This document shows positions 49,530-60,548 of a stretch of 64,000 nt of DNA, piece by piece. The stretch is from Paralithodes platypus (lineage: Eukaryota > Arthropoda > Malacostraca > Decapoda > Lithodidae). The notes under the pieces were generated by a model. The model saw only the letters and a program-made list of their open reading frames with translations. It searched no databases and had not been told where the DNA came from. Made by a program: the position numbers and the translations under genes. The stretch covers positions 29,670,879-29,734,878 of the forward strand of contig CM064480.1 of NCBI GenBank assembly GCA_032716605.1, read 5' to 3'. Numbering within the stretch: position 1 is the first letter of the stretch; every line of letters starts with the position of its first letter.

Positions 49530-50160
49530 CTCTTTATATTAATTTCTGCAACATTCGTGGACTTTCCTCTAACTTTCACTCTGTTGAGCACCATCTCTCC
49601 TCCTACAAACCTGATCTTCTCTTCCTCACGAAACTCAGGTGTCTGTAGCAACATCCAGCAGCCCCTTCTCTGCATCCTCCTACTTTCTCTATCCTAGTTT
49701 CAAAGCCAAAGGCGGATGTTGTGCATATGTGCACAACAAACTCACTTGCTCTCGTGTTCCCGATTTCGACTCCTCTGAATTATCAACTTTATGGCTCAAA
49801 CTTTCCTGTCATTCTCTTACTAAATATTTCTGTGCTGTCTATCTTTCCCCTAACTCTACCAACTTTCCCAAATTCTTTGACTATCTAAACTCTACAGTGG
49901 AACACATTCTATCCATTTCTCCTTTCTCAGAAATCTCCATCTTAGGAGATTTCAACGTTCACCACCGCCAATGGCTCTCCTCTCACACTACTGATCCACC
50001 TGGTGAACAAGCCTACGTCTTTTCTATCCTAAATGACCTAGAGCAGTTAGTTCAGCAACCCACCCGTATCCCGGATCGCATCGGAGATCGGCCCAACATT
50101 CTTGACCTGTTTTTCTAACTTCTAACCCTTCTTCTTATACGGTCGATCTTTTCTCTCCTT
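49530..50160 (+). pseudogene. LINE endonuclease domain (plus copy)
   Basis: An AP-type endonuclease that nicks the target. NIRGLSSNFHSVEHHLSSYK near the start is in one frame; [28 protein letters not shown] and [16 protein letters not shown] are in the frame 49639-50118. The closing GSSDHKLISV motif lies at 50160 after a stop. Catalytic Asp/Asn of GDFN and Asp/His of SDHK are present. Confidence 0.85.
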
Positions 50161-52375
50161 TGGGCTCCTCCGACCATAAACTTATCTCTGTCACCTGTTC
50201 TATCTCTCCAGTACGGCCACCCGATCCTCCTAGCCGGCGGCGCTTGTGGCACTTTGGCGCTGCCGACTGGGAGGCTCTTCGGCAGTACTTCTTTGATTTC
50301 CCATGGAATGCTTTCTGCTTCCGTGGCCGAGGACCCTCGGAGAGTGCTGAACGCATTACCGAGGTAATCCTATCGGGCATGGAAGCATACATTCCATTCT
50401 CTTTCTCTCAGACTAATGCTAAAAAATCTTGGTTTACTCACACCTGTTCTACTGCTGTCCGCAATAAGGAGGAAGCATTCAAACGGTACCAACGCCTTAA
50501 AACTCAAGACTCTCATTCTTCATATGTTTCTGCCCGGAATCAAGCCAAATCTGTTCTTCGACTTGCCAAACACTCTTTCATCAATAATAAATGCACTGAA
50601 CTATCCAACTCTAGCTCTTCCCAAGCTTTCTGGCATCTAGCCAAAAACCTCTCCAACAATTTCTCTTCCTCGTCTTTCCCTCCCTTTCCCACTCTGATGG
50701 CACAACCATCACTTCTTCCTCTGACAAAGCTAAACTCTTCGCTCAAACTTTTGCTAGAAACTCCACCTTGGATGATTCCGGTGCTATTCCTCCCTCTCCA
50801 CCCTCCTCTCTCTTACTTATGCCTAATATCCTAATCTCTTCAAAAGATGTACTTTCTACCCTCTCTGGGCTTAACACTAATAAGGCGTACGGTCCGGACG
50901 GTGTTCCTCCTGTTGTTCTCAAAAACTGTGCTTCCGTGCTGACTCCCTGCCTAGGCAAACTCTTTCGTCTCTGTCTATCCTCTAACGTCTTCCCTTCATG
51001 CTGGAAGTTTGCTCACATTCAACCTGTCCCAAAGACCGCTCTCAACCCTCCAACTATCGTCCAATTGCTCTAATTTCTTGTCTTTCTAAAGTTTTTGAAA
51101 CTATTCTTGCTTCCAAATTTCTTAAGCATTTCTCTTCTCATAATCTGCTCTCAGATCGCCAGTATGGCTTCCTTAAGGGTCGCTCTACTGGTGATCTTCT
51201 TTCATATCTTACTAACTCTTGGTCATCCTCCTTTCGGGACTTCGGTGAGACTTTTTCTATTGCACTAGACATATCGAAAGCCTTCGATAGAGTCTGGCAT
51301 AAATCTTTAATTTCTAAACTACCCTCCTTCGGTTTCTATCCCTCCATCTGTGCCTTTGTCTCTAATTTCCTTTCCGGCCGTTCCATAGCCGCGGTTGTGG
51401 ACGGCCATTGTTCACTTCCTCACCCTATAAACTCTGGTGTTCCTCAGGGCTCTGTCCTATCTCCTATTCTCTTTCTAATTTTTATAAAATAATGATCTCC
51501 TTAACTGTACCTTAATTCCCATCCATTCATACGCAGACGACTCAACCTTACACTACTCCATTACTTTTTCAGAACGCCCCAGCCAGCAATCCCTCAACGA
51601 CAAACGTAATGAAGCCATACAACTCTTAAATTCTGATCTAAATACTATTTCCAATTGGGGCAGAGAAAACCTTGTTAACTTTAATGCTTCCAAAACCCAA
51701 TTTCTCCATCTATCTACCCGTCAGGATCTCCCAGCGGACTATCCCTTATTCTTCAACAATACAAAAATCAACCCTTCATCTTCTCTCAATATTCTTGGTG
51801 TCTCTTTTTCTTCTGCTCTCATTTGGAAGGACCATATTAGCAGTCTTGCTAAGGCAGCCTCCCAGAAGCTGGGTGTGCTCAACTGCCTTAGGGGGTTCTT
51901 TTCCCCTGCACAGCTTCTTGCTCTGTACAGGGGCATAGTGCGCCCTTGTATTGAGTATTGTTCACATGTGTGGGGAGGTTCCTCTCGCACCGCTCTCCTA
52001 GACAAGGTTGAAAGGAAGGCCTTTCGTATCATTAACTCCCGTCCACTCACCAACTCTCTGCAATCTCTCTCTCTCCGCCGCAATGTTGCATCTCTCTCGC
52101 TATTCTATCGCTACTATAATAATCAGTGTTCCTCAGAGATATCCCAGTGCATACCACCTCCTTTACGTAGGGCACGTGGTACCCGTCTTGCAACTCAATC
52201 CCACCCCTACTCTGTGCAACTCTCCAACCCAAGAGTGAAATGTTACTCTCAAACTTTCTTCTACTCAACAGCTGAGCTCTGGAACTCTCTCCCAGAATCA
52301 GTTTTTCCCGCTTCCTATGACTTAAATTGCTTCAAACTCTGTGTGTCCAGGCATTTTGGCTCGAACGTCCCTTGA
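50160..52375 (+). pseudogene. LINE reverse transcriptase and C-terminus (plus copy)
   Basis: Frames 50160-50834, 50768-51073, 50998-51492, 51672-51938 and 51875-52375 follow each other. They hold a linker (KKSWFTHTCSTAVRNKEEAF), motifs as in the minus copy (SKAFDRVWH, SGVPQGSVLSPILFLIF), the YADD region in a shifted stretch at about 51525-51560, and the C-terminal RGIVRPCIEYCSHVWGGSS to ELWNSLPESVF. The sequence is close to the minus copy, so both insertions are recent. Confidence 0.9.
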
Positions 52376-52477
52376 TTTTGGCCCTGTCACTCTTTCAACT
52401 ATGGGGGAGGCACTCGCTATAGGCAGTTGCCTTTTGCCTCCCTCAATCACATAGAAAAAAAAAAAAAAAAAAAAAAA

Positions 52478-52773
52478 GCATTGTAACCCATTATAATGCT
52501 TTGCTAATCAGCATTTTATAATCATAATTGTATTGAGTATTTGTAAGTACAGTACGTGTATTGATTAGTTATAGTCATTGGGTGACTATGTACTGTTATG
52601 GGGTACCTAGGGCGTATGATTCGACTCTGAAATTTCAGTTGAAACTTCAAGCTTTGGTTGTTATGACTCATATTAATTTTGGAGACCTAATTTTGGGAAA
52701 ACAAGTGCGTCTTTTGAGCCGAAAAATACGGTATTCATTTAGGCCCACATTGTTACTAGTAATGTAGTACTAA
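52478..52773. other. No gene seen
   Basis: AT-rich flank with no recognised coding sequence. GCATTGTAACCCATTATAATGC at 52479 is a short imperfect inverted repeat. Confidence 0.45.
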
Positions 52774-53243
52774 TTAACCTGGCAAAGACTAGACTATAGT
52801 ATTTGAAACGTCCCGCCATGCGGAGATATTTTGGTTCATTCCCGACGAAAATCGTCATATTACCATAAATATCGTTCTTACTTATTCATATGCACCTAGT
52901 TTACATTTAATATGAAGATATTAACATTTAAGAGCAATAAAACAAGTGGGAATAGTATTTAGGGGGTGAAAAAGACGCATTATTGCCGACCGGTCCATTC
53001 ATGAAGGGAAAGCCGCGGAGGCATATATCCTCTCCTCCCGAGTTCTCAAGCGACACTGACATCTCTAAGTAGAAGTCTCTCTGTTGCAAAGATCTATAGA
53101 TGCCTCGCCCATGCTATAGACACCCTGGGAAGGAAATTCGTGCCGAAAATTACCCGATAAAAGGGGGAAGAAGAGGAAAAATAGGTGATAATTGAGGAGG
53201 GGGTAGAAGGGGGGGGGGACACATATGGAAGAATGGTAGCAAT
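52774..53243 (+). mobile_element. TTAA-ended MITE, family R1, truncated copy
   Basis: It starts TTAACCTGGCAAAG. Shared R1 blocks: TATTCATATGCACCTAG, AATAAAACAAGTGG and GTGATAATTGAGGAGG. The end with the doubled cassette is missing and is replaced by (AT)n. Confidence 0.7.
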
Positions 53244-53299
53244 TATATATATATATATATATATATATACCGTATATTTTTTTTTTGTTTTTTTTTTTC
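53244..53299. repeat. (AT)n followed by T-runs
   Basis: (AT)n at 53244-53269, then CCGTATA and T-runs to 53299. The T-run may be the poly(A) of a minus-strand retroposon covering part of 53300-53690, in which I recognise nothing. Confidence 0.7.
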
Positions 53300-53694
53300 T
53301 GGGGGTGGCCGACTCAAGACAGAGCCCGAATAGGGACAACACAAACAGAAAACAATGAATACACAAAAACAAAATACCCAGGAAAAGACCCAGAGACCAG
53401 GGTCACCAAGGTCCCTCCAGCACTCACCCAGCCCCCGACCACCCAGAGAGGTTCCGGTCGCAGTAGGCGGACATGCAGCAAAGCCGAAACCACAAGCCAG
53501 CACACCACACTTCCAGGCACACCCTTCATATATACCGGCTCCCCGGGCCAGGCGCCTGATGGACTATTATCTAGTCCAACTTGCGCCCGACCCCCTCTCC
53601 CAAATGACCACGTGTTCACTCATCTATTCACAAGCATTCTCCATTCATTCCTGTTTATTACCATTCCCTTGCCTGATGTATAGTCATTCCTCTA
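53300..53694. other. No gene recognised
   Basis: Open frames on both strands are short and of biased composition. The adjoining T-run suggests a retroposed 3' end. No domain is seen. Confidence 0.35.
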
Positions 53695-53879
53695 TCATCC
53701 ATCAATTGTGTTACACAGTCTCTCCATCTCAATGGGGGGTCTTCCTGCTCCTCTATCTCCCCTTGTATCTGACTTACATATTCTCTTTGTAAGCCTTTCA
53801 TCTTCCATTCGTTCAACATGACCATGCCAGCTCAGCACCCTTCTGTCCACTTTGGCTGACAAATGTTCCTGCTGCGTCA
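53695..53879 (-). pseudogene. LINE C-terminus, part after the TIR-element insertion
   Basis: On the minus strand AKVDRRVLSWHGHVERMEDE and RLTKRICKSD are followed by GAGRPPIEMERL, the C-terminal end of a LINE reverse transcriptase. Its upstream part continues at 56457-56915, so the TIR element at 53880-56457 was inserted in it. Confidence 0.8.
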
Positions 53880-54579
53880 AGGGGGTATCCCACTGTGCAA
53901 CTTTTTGATGGGGAATGCCCTGCGACAATATTTTTTTTCTATGTCCGTAAATTCGCGGCGAATAGGGTTTTTTCAGAAGCGAATGAAGGAGAATGAAGGC
54001 GAAAAAGGCGAATTTCCTCGATTGGAGTGCGACAGAAGTACGACCACAGTGCGAATGTGGCGAATTTTTTGGCGAAAATGACGAATGGTGTGCGACAATT
54101 GAGGGCGATTCATGGCGAATGTGGCGAACGATGATGGCGAAAATAGCGAATGCACGGAGATTGCCCTTCGAATGTTGAACGATGTGATGAGATAACATCG
54201 CAGAGGTTGTGCGACTTATGGCGAATATGACGAATGCCATGTGTGTGTGTCTGTGTGTTGTAGTGTGTGTGTGTGTGTTTGTGTTTGTGAAAAGGCGAAA
54301 TGTGGAAAAGCTGGACATTCTGTGTGTGAGAGTGTGTTGTAGAGTGTGTGTGCATGTATGCGTGCTGTAGTGAATGTGTGTGTGTGAAAAGGCGAAATGT
54401 GAAGAAGCTGGACATTGTGTGTGTGTATGTGAAGAAGCTGGACATTGTGTGTGTGTATGTGAAGAAGCTGGACATTGTGTGTGTGTATGTGAAGAAGCTG
54501 GACATTGTGTGTGTGTATGTGAAGAAGCTGGACATTGTGTGTGTGTATGTGAAGAGGCAAAATGTGGAAAAGCTGGACA

Positions 54580-54616
<37 letters not shown>

Positions 54617-56457
54617 GAGGAAAAATGTGGAATAGCTGGACATTGTGTGTGTGAAGAGGCAAAATGTGTAAAAGCTGGACATTCTGTGTGTGTGTGTGTG
54701 TGTATAGATCAATGTGTACAAGCCTTATCCCGGAATATCTGAACAATGCTTGGGAGAACAATAATGATACACTGACGAATTTTTCTGAACAACAGTCCCA
54801 TAGAGAACATTATTTTTTTTATTTTTTTTCATTCGAAGTTCACAATCTCGTTTACATAAGGTCTATTACAAAAACATAATGCCCTCGAATCAAAATGTAA
54901 ATATAATTGTGTGGGTATGTCTGAGTGTCTGTGCATCTCTGGAATAGGTGTATTCCCACTCAAGATACAATTATGGATTTATTTTTTGTTTCCTTGCAAT
55001 TATAAGACTATTGTATTCAGATTAGGAAGTGTAGATGGAGGTCAGAGGGTTAATTGAGATACTCTTTACCCTTCTAGTTCCACAGATCATTCCTAAGCAG
55101 GATAAAATCTTCTAAAGGTAGTCAGAATATACTGTCAAAATGCGTCCTAATCTTCAAAGGGTTAAGTAGAAGTAACTATCAAATTAACACTTTCACTATT
55201 ATGATAGTTTGTTTCCTCTACTTCGAGTTATCATTTGTCGATTTAAGGGGAGATTTCCACTTGAAGGATTTTATTCTAAATCCCTTTCTCCGTCATGTTT
55301 AGCACCATTCCTTTTGAAATTTCAAGACGTTCGCCCCATTCGAACGTTCCCTTAAATACAGCTTAGACAGGGCCTTTTGAAATAACTATGCCTCACATAC
55401 ACACTCGACATAGCCACACAACAATAACACACACAACACGTGTTTCGGTAATGGTTCCGGTACTCTGACTTGTAATTTGAACCATAACTCGTGTTATATA
55501 AGTTTATTATGAAATATTATGAAGAATTAATTAGGTAAGTATACATAACCTACTGTTATGTATATAGTACTTATGATTAAATGATCGTATCTCGGCGATT
55601 TTGGTCACTCGGAAAATCAGCTGATAAATCTCGGCGCTCCAAATTCACTTGCATTGAAATTATATTCTTTGTACAAGACCACACATGGTTTTGGAGAGTT
55701 TATTTAAGGCTTAGAAATGTTTCCTTATACGCCGGTATATACGGTATACTCAGTTTCATTTCATCTGACGGTATTGAATCCCTAATTTCTCGATACTTAA
55801 TGGAAAAATATGAAACCATGTCTGCATAATATTAAGTCCAAGTTTATATAATTAGCACCACATTTCACTACAAAATCTTCAAAATAGCTGAGAAATCCTG
55901 ATGGGAACTTTGCATTGTTTTACCGTCAGTTGAAAAGAAACAGACTATAGTGAGAGACACATCAACAGTCACATAAAAACCCACCAATCGCCTCAGTTCG
56001 CCACATATCGCATGTCATTCGTATGGCATTGGCAATAATTCGTCGACACATTCGCTGCATTCGCGCTACTGTCACCCTATTCGCTCAAAAAGCAGCATTG
56101 CCAATAATTGGAATTTGCAAATTGGCGAATCAGGGCTAATCAGACGACAATGGTGCGAATTGTGCGACTATAGTGTGACCAACGGCGAATAAAGTGAGAC
56201 AAAGGGCGAATGTCGCACAACATTCGCCAAAATTTTGAATTCGTAGCCGTTTTTTGGGTATGCTCAAAATTTTACGGCGAATCTGGGTGAATCTGGGCGA
56301 ACATGGGCGATGCTAGGGCGACCGTTGTGCGATTTTGGCGACAATTGGAGAATATTCGAGCGAATATGGCGAATTTTGGGACATAGACAAAAAAATCCTG
56401 TCGCCCTCTGTCGCTGGGCGTTCGCCATCAAAAAGTCGCACAGTGAGATACCGCCCT
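53880..56457. mobile_element. 2.6-kb TIR element with GGCGAAT/GTGCGAC arrays
   Basis: The left end GGGGGTATCCCACTGTGCAA and the inverted right end GGGCGGTATCTCACTGTGCG continue in match through CTTTTTGATGG and, with gaps, TTTTTTTCTATGTCC. Both subterminal regions (53950-54240 and 55990-56400) are packed with GGCGAAT and GTGCGAC words, mostly GGCGAAT on the + strand at the left and both orientations at the right. No transposase is recognised; the longest internal frame (55581-55829) lacks resemblance. The element splits a LINE. Confidence 0.75.
54236..54720 (+). repeat. GT microsatellite and 30-bp minisatellite
   Basis: (GT)n stretches alternate with the unit GAAGAAGCTGGACATT plus GTGTGTGTGTAT. 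About five near-identical 30-bp units lie at 54400-54550, with degenerate flanking units (AAGCTGGACATTCTGTGTG) at 54308, 54569 and 54670. It lies inside the TIR element. Confidence 0.9.
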
Positions 56458-56915
56458 TTCACCCTCCTACGTATCTCTTCATTCCTCAATCTGTCTCAAC
56501 GAGTAACTCCACACATACTCCTCAAGAAGCACATCTCCATCACATGCAGCTTTCTTCTCTCGTTTGCCTTCAGAGCCCATGTCTCAGCCCCATACATCAC
56601 GGATGGCACAACAATTCCTTGATACATTGCACTTTTAACTTTCATTCAGAAATTTCTCACATTCCACTTACTTCCCATTGCTCCGAAAACTTTCCTTCCT
56701 TCACATACTCTGTTTTACCTCAATTTCCATACCTCCATTCCTGCTTATCGTTCCTCCTAGATATTTAATACAGTCTACTTGTTCCAATATTCCCCATCCA
56801 ACCTGACATATAGATTCACCCTACGATCACCCCTATTACACACAATTATTTTACTTTCATTGACGTTCCCCTTCAGTTCCTCCTCCCACAAACCACACCA
56901 AACTCTTTGCTCTTT
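56457..56915 (-). pseudogene. LINE C-terminal region, part before the TIR-element insertion
   Basis: The minus strand encodes YQGIVVPSVMYGAETWALKA, MEMCFLRSMCGVTR and RLRNEEIRRR, a typical LINE C-terminal region, with shifts in between. The continuation is at 53695-53879. Upstream it is cut at about 56915 by a piece of R1. Confidence 0.75.
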
Positions 56916-57079
56916 GTAGCAAGTAATGGGGGGGAATTATCTCACCTACTCCCATATTGCTTTGTTTTGAGTGCCACTGGGGTATTTTAAAAGGCTTTTT
57001 TTAGGCCTTGGATCTTATGAGGACCTTCGCCTTCCACCACCAAAACCTCTTATGAGGACACTCGCCTTTCCAGGGTTAA
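56916..57079 (-). mobile_element. TTAA-ended MITE, family R1, terminal fragment
   Basis: It ends CCAGGGTTAA at 57070-57079. The doubled cassette GTCCTCATAAGAGG / GTCCTCATAAGATC reads on the minus strand. It is truncated at the same internal place (GTAGCAAGTAATGG) as the copy at 59821-59999, so this may be a short subfamily. Confidence 0.75.
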
Positions 57080-57257
57080 TACCGGTCCACATGATAGAAA
57101 AAAGGTAAAATAGAACCGCTTAAACCACTTATTAATTTTGATAAAATGAGGGGGAGAGTCACAGTGAGGACTGACATAAAATGTATTAATAACGATAATA
57201 TATTTCCCATTGGTCCATACAGGGCGGATCCCTCTCACACCCAACCAATCTCGTTAC
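57080..57257. other. No gene; contains a LINE-tail repeat at 57205-57250
   Basis: ATCCCTCTCACACCCAACCA at 57227 is the inverse of the repeat seen at 59445, 59708 and 60557. Nothing else is recognised. Confidence 0.5.
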
Positions 57258-57743
57258 TTAACACTCAACGAACGGCTAGGTTTGTAACTTCTACTACCTG
57301 CCAAGCGGGCAGATTTACCCTAAACGAGCTTCATTCCATGCTCTTCTTGATGCATAAAGAAGAGCCAGAGCGTAATATAATTATGTATCCGTGAAAGGGC
57401 GTTAATTGAGCTTTCCAATGACACCTGAACCATCCTGCTATGACCACGGGTTGTCTTGCAACGATCGTGCAACCCGAAGGAAAAATCCCTAAAATACGGT
57501 AATTTCCTTACATATTTCCCTGTCTAGGGAAGCAGTGGATGTAGATGAGTGTGGAGGTGGGAACAGTCACGGTATGGGAGCCGTGCCGAACGGTCAGAGC
57601 CAACCCGCGCTCCTCCCACCGCTCGGACTCTCTTTCAGAGCCGATTATGTGCTCAACATCGCACTGGACTTAAGTCGGGCCCCGCTCTTTAGTCCTTGGT
57701 TCTCTTGATCGCCTTAAGTCGGGCGCCGCCAAAGAGGGGTTAA
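57258..57743 (-). mobile_element. TTAA MITE family A, divergent copy
   Basis: TTAACACTCAACGAACGGCT at 57258 and GGCGCCGCCAAAGAGGGGTTAA at the other end. The internal order matches the 10126 copy (GTGAAAGGGCGTTAATTGAG, CTTGCAACGATCGTGCAACC). The doubled cassette is GCCCGACTTAAG, twice, where the other copies have CGACATAAGTCGAG-type units. Confidence 0.75.
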
Positions 57744-57769
57744 GCTGCGGATGTATTGGAGCCCGAGTA

Positions 57770-59113
57770 TCAGAGTAAAGCAGCTACATACATTCATACA
57801 TAACATTTTAAGACTGATGAGTGCTCCACACATACATGCAGTTTCAGTCTCTTGTCCTAATGGTGGCGTTCCAGGCACCCCTGTTAAGGGCTGCTTCACT
57901 TGTCAAGTTTTTGGATTTGAGATCGGCACGTATAGTCTGATCCCAGGTTTTCCTAGGTCCACCCCTTGGTGTAGCTCCCTCCACAAGCACAGACCTGCAT
58001 CTTTTCACCCAATTTTGTTAATTCATTCTATACACATGCCCATACCATCCCAGTCTACTTGTACGCATCTCCTCGCTAATATACTCTTTATACCTAAACA
58101 TCTCCTCAGTTCATCATTTGCTATTCTATCCTGCAGCCTGGCCCCACACATTCATCTCACCATTCTTATCTCAATACGTTCCATTCTGTTGACATCCTCT
58201 ACTTTAACGGACCATGTTTCTGAGGCATACGTTATTGCACTTCTAACACATGAGGCATACACCTTTCCCTTCAGGGGGAGAGGCATTCTTTTCATGATCA
58301 GAATAGGCAGCAGTTCTCTGAACTTCCCCCAGCCACATCTAATTCTAGCGACAGTGGCAGCCTCGGCCCCACCACTGGCAGAGATGGTATCTCCTAGGTA
58401 ACAAAACTTGTCCACCAGCTCCAATGACTCATTTCCAAAACTCACAGACACAGCATCATCATTTAACGCAAGCTCGCCTTTGCACACTACGCACTCAAAT
58501 TTCTCGATTTCTGACTTATCCTTCGGCAGGGGTCCTTTTATTCTACTACAGCGCTTACTCCCATAGTGCACCTAATATCGACAGATGCTACACCGAATCG
58601 AGTTAGTGCCCACACCCTTTCCACAAACTGCACATGGGCATGCACCGCTCTTTTCTACATTGCCTCGTCTCAATCTACAATGCATAACCTTGGTTTTGTT
58701 AATATTGATTCTTAACCCTTGCTCGCCATGCCCTCTCTCCATCTTCTGAATTTGGCCTCATGGCATCTTGCATATTCTCAGCTATACAAAAGTATTAGGA
58801 CTAAATCGTCTACATAAAACAGTTCCCATGGGAGTCCAGATCTAAAATCTCTAGACAGTGCCTCCAGGACCATAATAAAGAGTAGGGGGCTTAACACTGA
58901 ACCCTGATAAACTCCAACACGTACTGTGAACTTCTCACTCAGTACGCCTTTCACCCTCACCGCAATTCGCGAATCCTCATACATCTTCATTATCACACGC
59001 ACCAGCCACTCTTCCACACCAAGTTTTCTCATAGCCCACTGCACAACATATCTAGGCACCCTGTCAAAAGCCTTCTCCAGGTCTACAAACACAAAGTCGA
59101 ATCTTTCTGACAA
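57770..59113 (-). pseudogene. RTE-like LINE, second copy (decayed)
   Basis: Same family as 38170-40445. Reverse transcriptase (58778-59113): FVFVDLEKAFDRVPRYVV, VGVYQGSVLSPLLFIMVLEA and LFYVDDLVLI (YVDD). C-terminal part (58152-58571): ECVVCKGEL, KFCYLGDTISASGGAEAA and RSAITYASETWSV. It is broken by shifts at about 58145 and 58600-58770. The 3' tail has CATACAT-type repeats (57785-57805). Everything upstream of motif A is missing. Confidence 0.85.
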
Positions 59114-59440
59114 TTTTCGTTTTCATTTTGATTGCATTCTGTATGTTTGGGCTCCTAATCGTGTACAGCCCAATTAAATAAATATATTAACTGCAAATTC
59201 AGTCAACTGATTCAAAGCTTCGGTGCGGGTAACCCATAAACTTGTTTGTGTGACGCCGGCTTAACATCGTTTAGAGTTAGCCAATACAAAAATATGTCTT
59301 GGCCACTCTAGAATTTTCCCAGTTATTTATGATCGGCAATGTTCAGCATCCCATTTGATTTAGCCCTTTTTGACTTACAGGGGTTTGGCATCTATTCTAT
59401 TTCAAATACTATGTATATACAGTATATAAATTCCCAATGC
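59114..59440. other. No gene seen
   Basis: AT-rich DNA between LINE fragments. I see no feature. Confidence 0.45.
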
Positions 59441-59525
59441 TGAGATGGGTTGGGTGTGAAAGGGATGGCCGTTTGTAGGCCAATCGGCTCTCTGCAGACT
59501 ACCATTTTCTTATGTTCTATATTAA
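59441..59525 (+). repeat. LINE-tail repeat (GGGTTGGGTGTGAAAGGGAT)
   Basis: The block GATGGGTTGGGTGTGAAAGG followed by GCCAATCGGCTCTCTGCAGA and TTTTCTTATGTTCT recurs at 59704-59780, 60557-60633 and, inverted, at 57205-57250. It is the 3' end of a non-LTR element. Confidence 0.75.
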
Positions 59526-59589
59526 TCTCGACCTTCCCTAATCCACATGAAACTTAAAGTAATATATTTGGTTTAAAAAAATATATACG

Positions 59590-59790
59590 ATAGGCAAATA
59601 CTGGTTTGGTAACAGTGTTAGATATATGGAATAAGCTACCGAGTGATATAGTAGGATATAGAACGATTGAGAGCTATAAAATATAATTAGATAGGCACAT
59701 GGACGAGATGGGTTGGGTGTGAAAGGGATCTGCCTTGTGTGGGCCAAACTGTTTTCTGCAGACTCCCGTTTTCTTATGTATGCATATTAT
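59590..59790 (+). pseudogene. C-terminus of a non-LTR retrotransposon protein
   Basis: In the + frame from about 59600 the sequence reads VLDIWNKLPSDIVGYRTIES, one stop, then LDRHMDEMGWV and a stop. This is the common end of LINE open frames of the CR1/Rex/I type (WNKLP...F...LDRHMDE). It explains the repeat block at 59704-59780 as its 3' untranslated end. Confidence 0.7.
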
Positions 59791-59820
59791 GCCTATATTA
59801 CTCCACAATCCTTCCTTCTC

Positions 59821-59999
59821 TTAACCTATAAATGGTGACCGTCCTCAATAGAGGTTTTTGTGGTTCACTGCGTCCGTCCTCAATAGATACAGAACATAAA
59901 CAAAAAACCCACCCCAGTGACACCCAAAACAAAGCAATTTGTGATTAGGTGAGAAAATTCCCCTCCATTACTTGCTACCACTCCTACATGTGTGTCCCA
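59821..59999 (+). mobile_element. TTAA-ended MITE, family R1, terminal fragment
   Basis: It starts TTAACCTATAAATGGTGACC. The doubled cassette is CGTCCTCAATAGA, twice. It continues with CAATTTGTGATTAGGTGAG and ends at TGTGTCCC. Confidence 0.75.
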
Positions 60000-60049
60000 T
60001 ATATTCATAGTTTGTATATGTACAGTATGTATGTGTGTATATTGTATGT

Positions 60050-60548
60050 AGGTACATACATACATACTGTACATACATAACATTTTAAGACTGAGTGTTC
60101 CACACATAAGTGAAGTTTCAGTCTCTTGTCCTAATGGCGGCATTCCAGGCAACCCTGTAAAGGGCTGCTTCACTTGTCAAGTTCTTGGATTTGAGATCGG
60201 CGAGTATAGTCCAATCCCAGGTCTTCCTCGGTCTAGCCCTTGGTGCAGCTCCCTCCACAATCACAGACCTGCATTTTTTCACCCAATTTTGTTCATCCAT
60301 GCTCTCCACATGTCCATACCAACCCAGTCTACTTGTACGCATCACCTCGCTAATACTCTTTATACCTAAACGTCTCCTCAGCTCAACATTTGTTATTCTA
60401 TCCTGTAGCCTGGCCCCACACATCCATCTCACCATTCTCATCTCATTACACTCCATTCTGTTGACATCCTCTACTTTAACGGCCCGTGTTTCTGAGGCAT
60501 ACGTCATTGCACTTCTAACACATGAGGCATACACCTTTCCCTTCAGTA
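60050..60548 (-). pseudogene. RTE-like LINE, third copy (3' fragment)
   Basis: The minus strand carries KGKVYASCVRSAMTYASETR, MVRWMCGARLQDRITNVEL and SRLGWYGHVESMDEQNWVKK, then RPRKTWDWTI, the same C-terminus as 39960-40389, followed by a (CATA)n tail at 60055-60080. It is 5' truncated at about 60548. Confidence 0.85.

Larger units (their letters stand above)
49509..52477 (+). mobile_element. Jockey/I-group LINE, plus copy with endonuclease
   Basis: It runs from the beginning of the endonuclease to a poly(A) at 52455-52477. It is broken by a stop near 49645, by one near 50118, by an 8-9-nt loss near 51035 and by a shift at 51485 (TTTTTATAAAATAATG). The first open frame (gag-like) of such LINEs is absent. 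Confidence 0.9.

Noticed and set aside
54400..54560. Regular 30-bp repeats as a CRISPR array
   Set aside because: Units are directly adjacent without unique spacers, contain GT runs and lie in eukaryotic repeat DNA.
54216..54761. 181- and 203-codon minus-strand frames rich in HTHNVQ
   Set aside because: They are translations of the GT minisatellite; no domain, and other frames are equally open.
55040..55175. TTAA element inside the TIR element (GGGTTAATTG at 55046 and AAGGGTTAAG at 55157)
   Set aside because: Both ends point the same way and no inverted terminal match is convincing.
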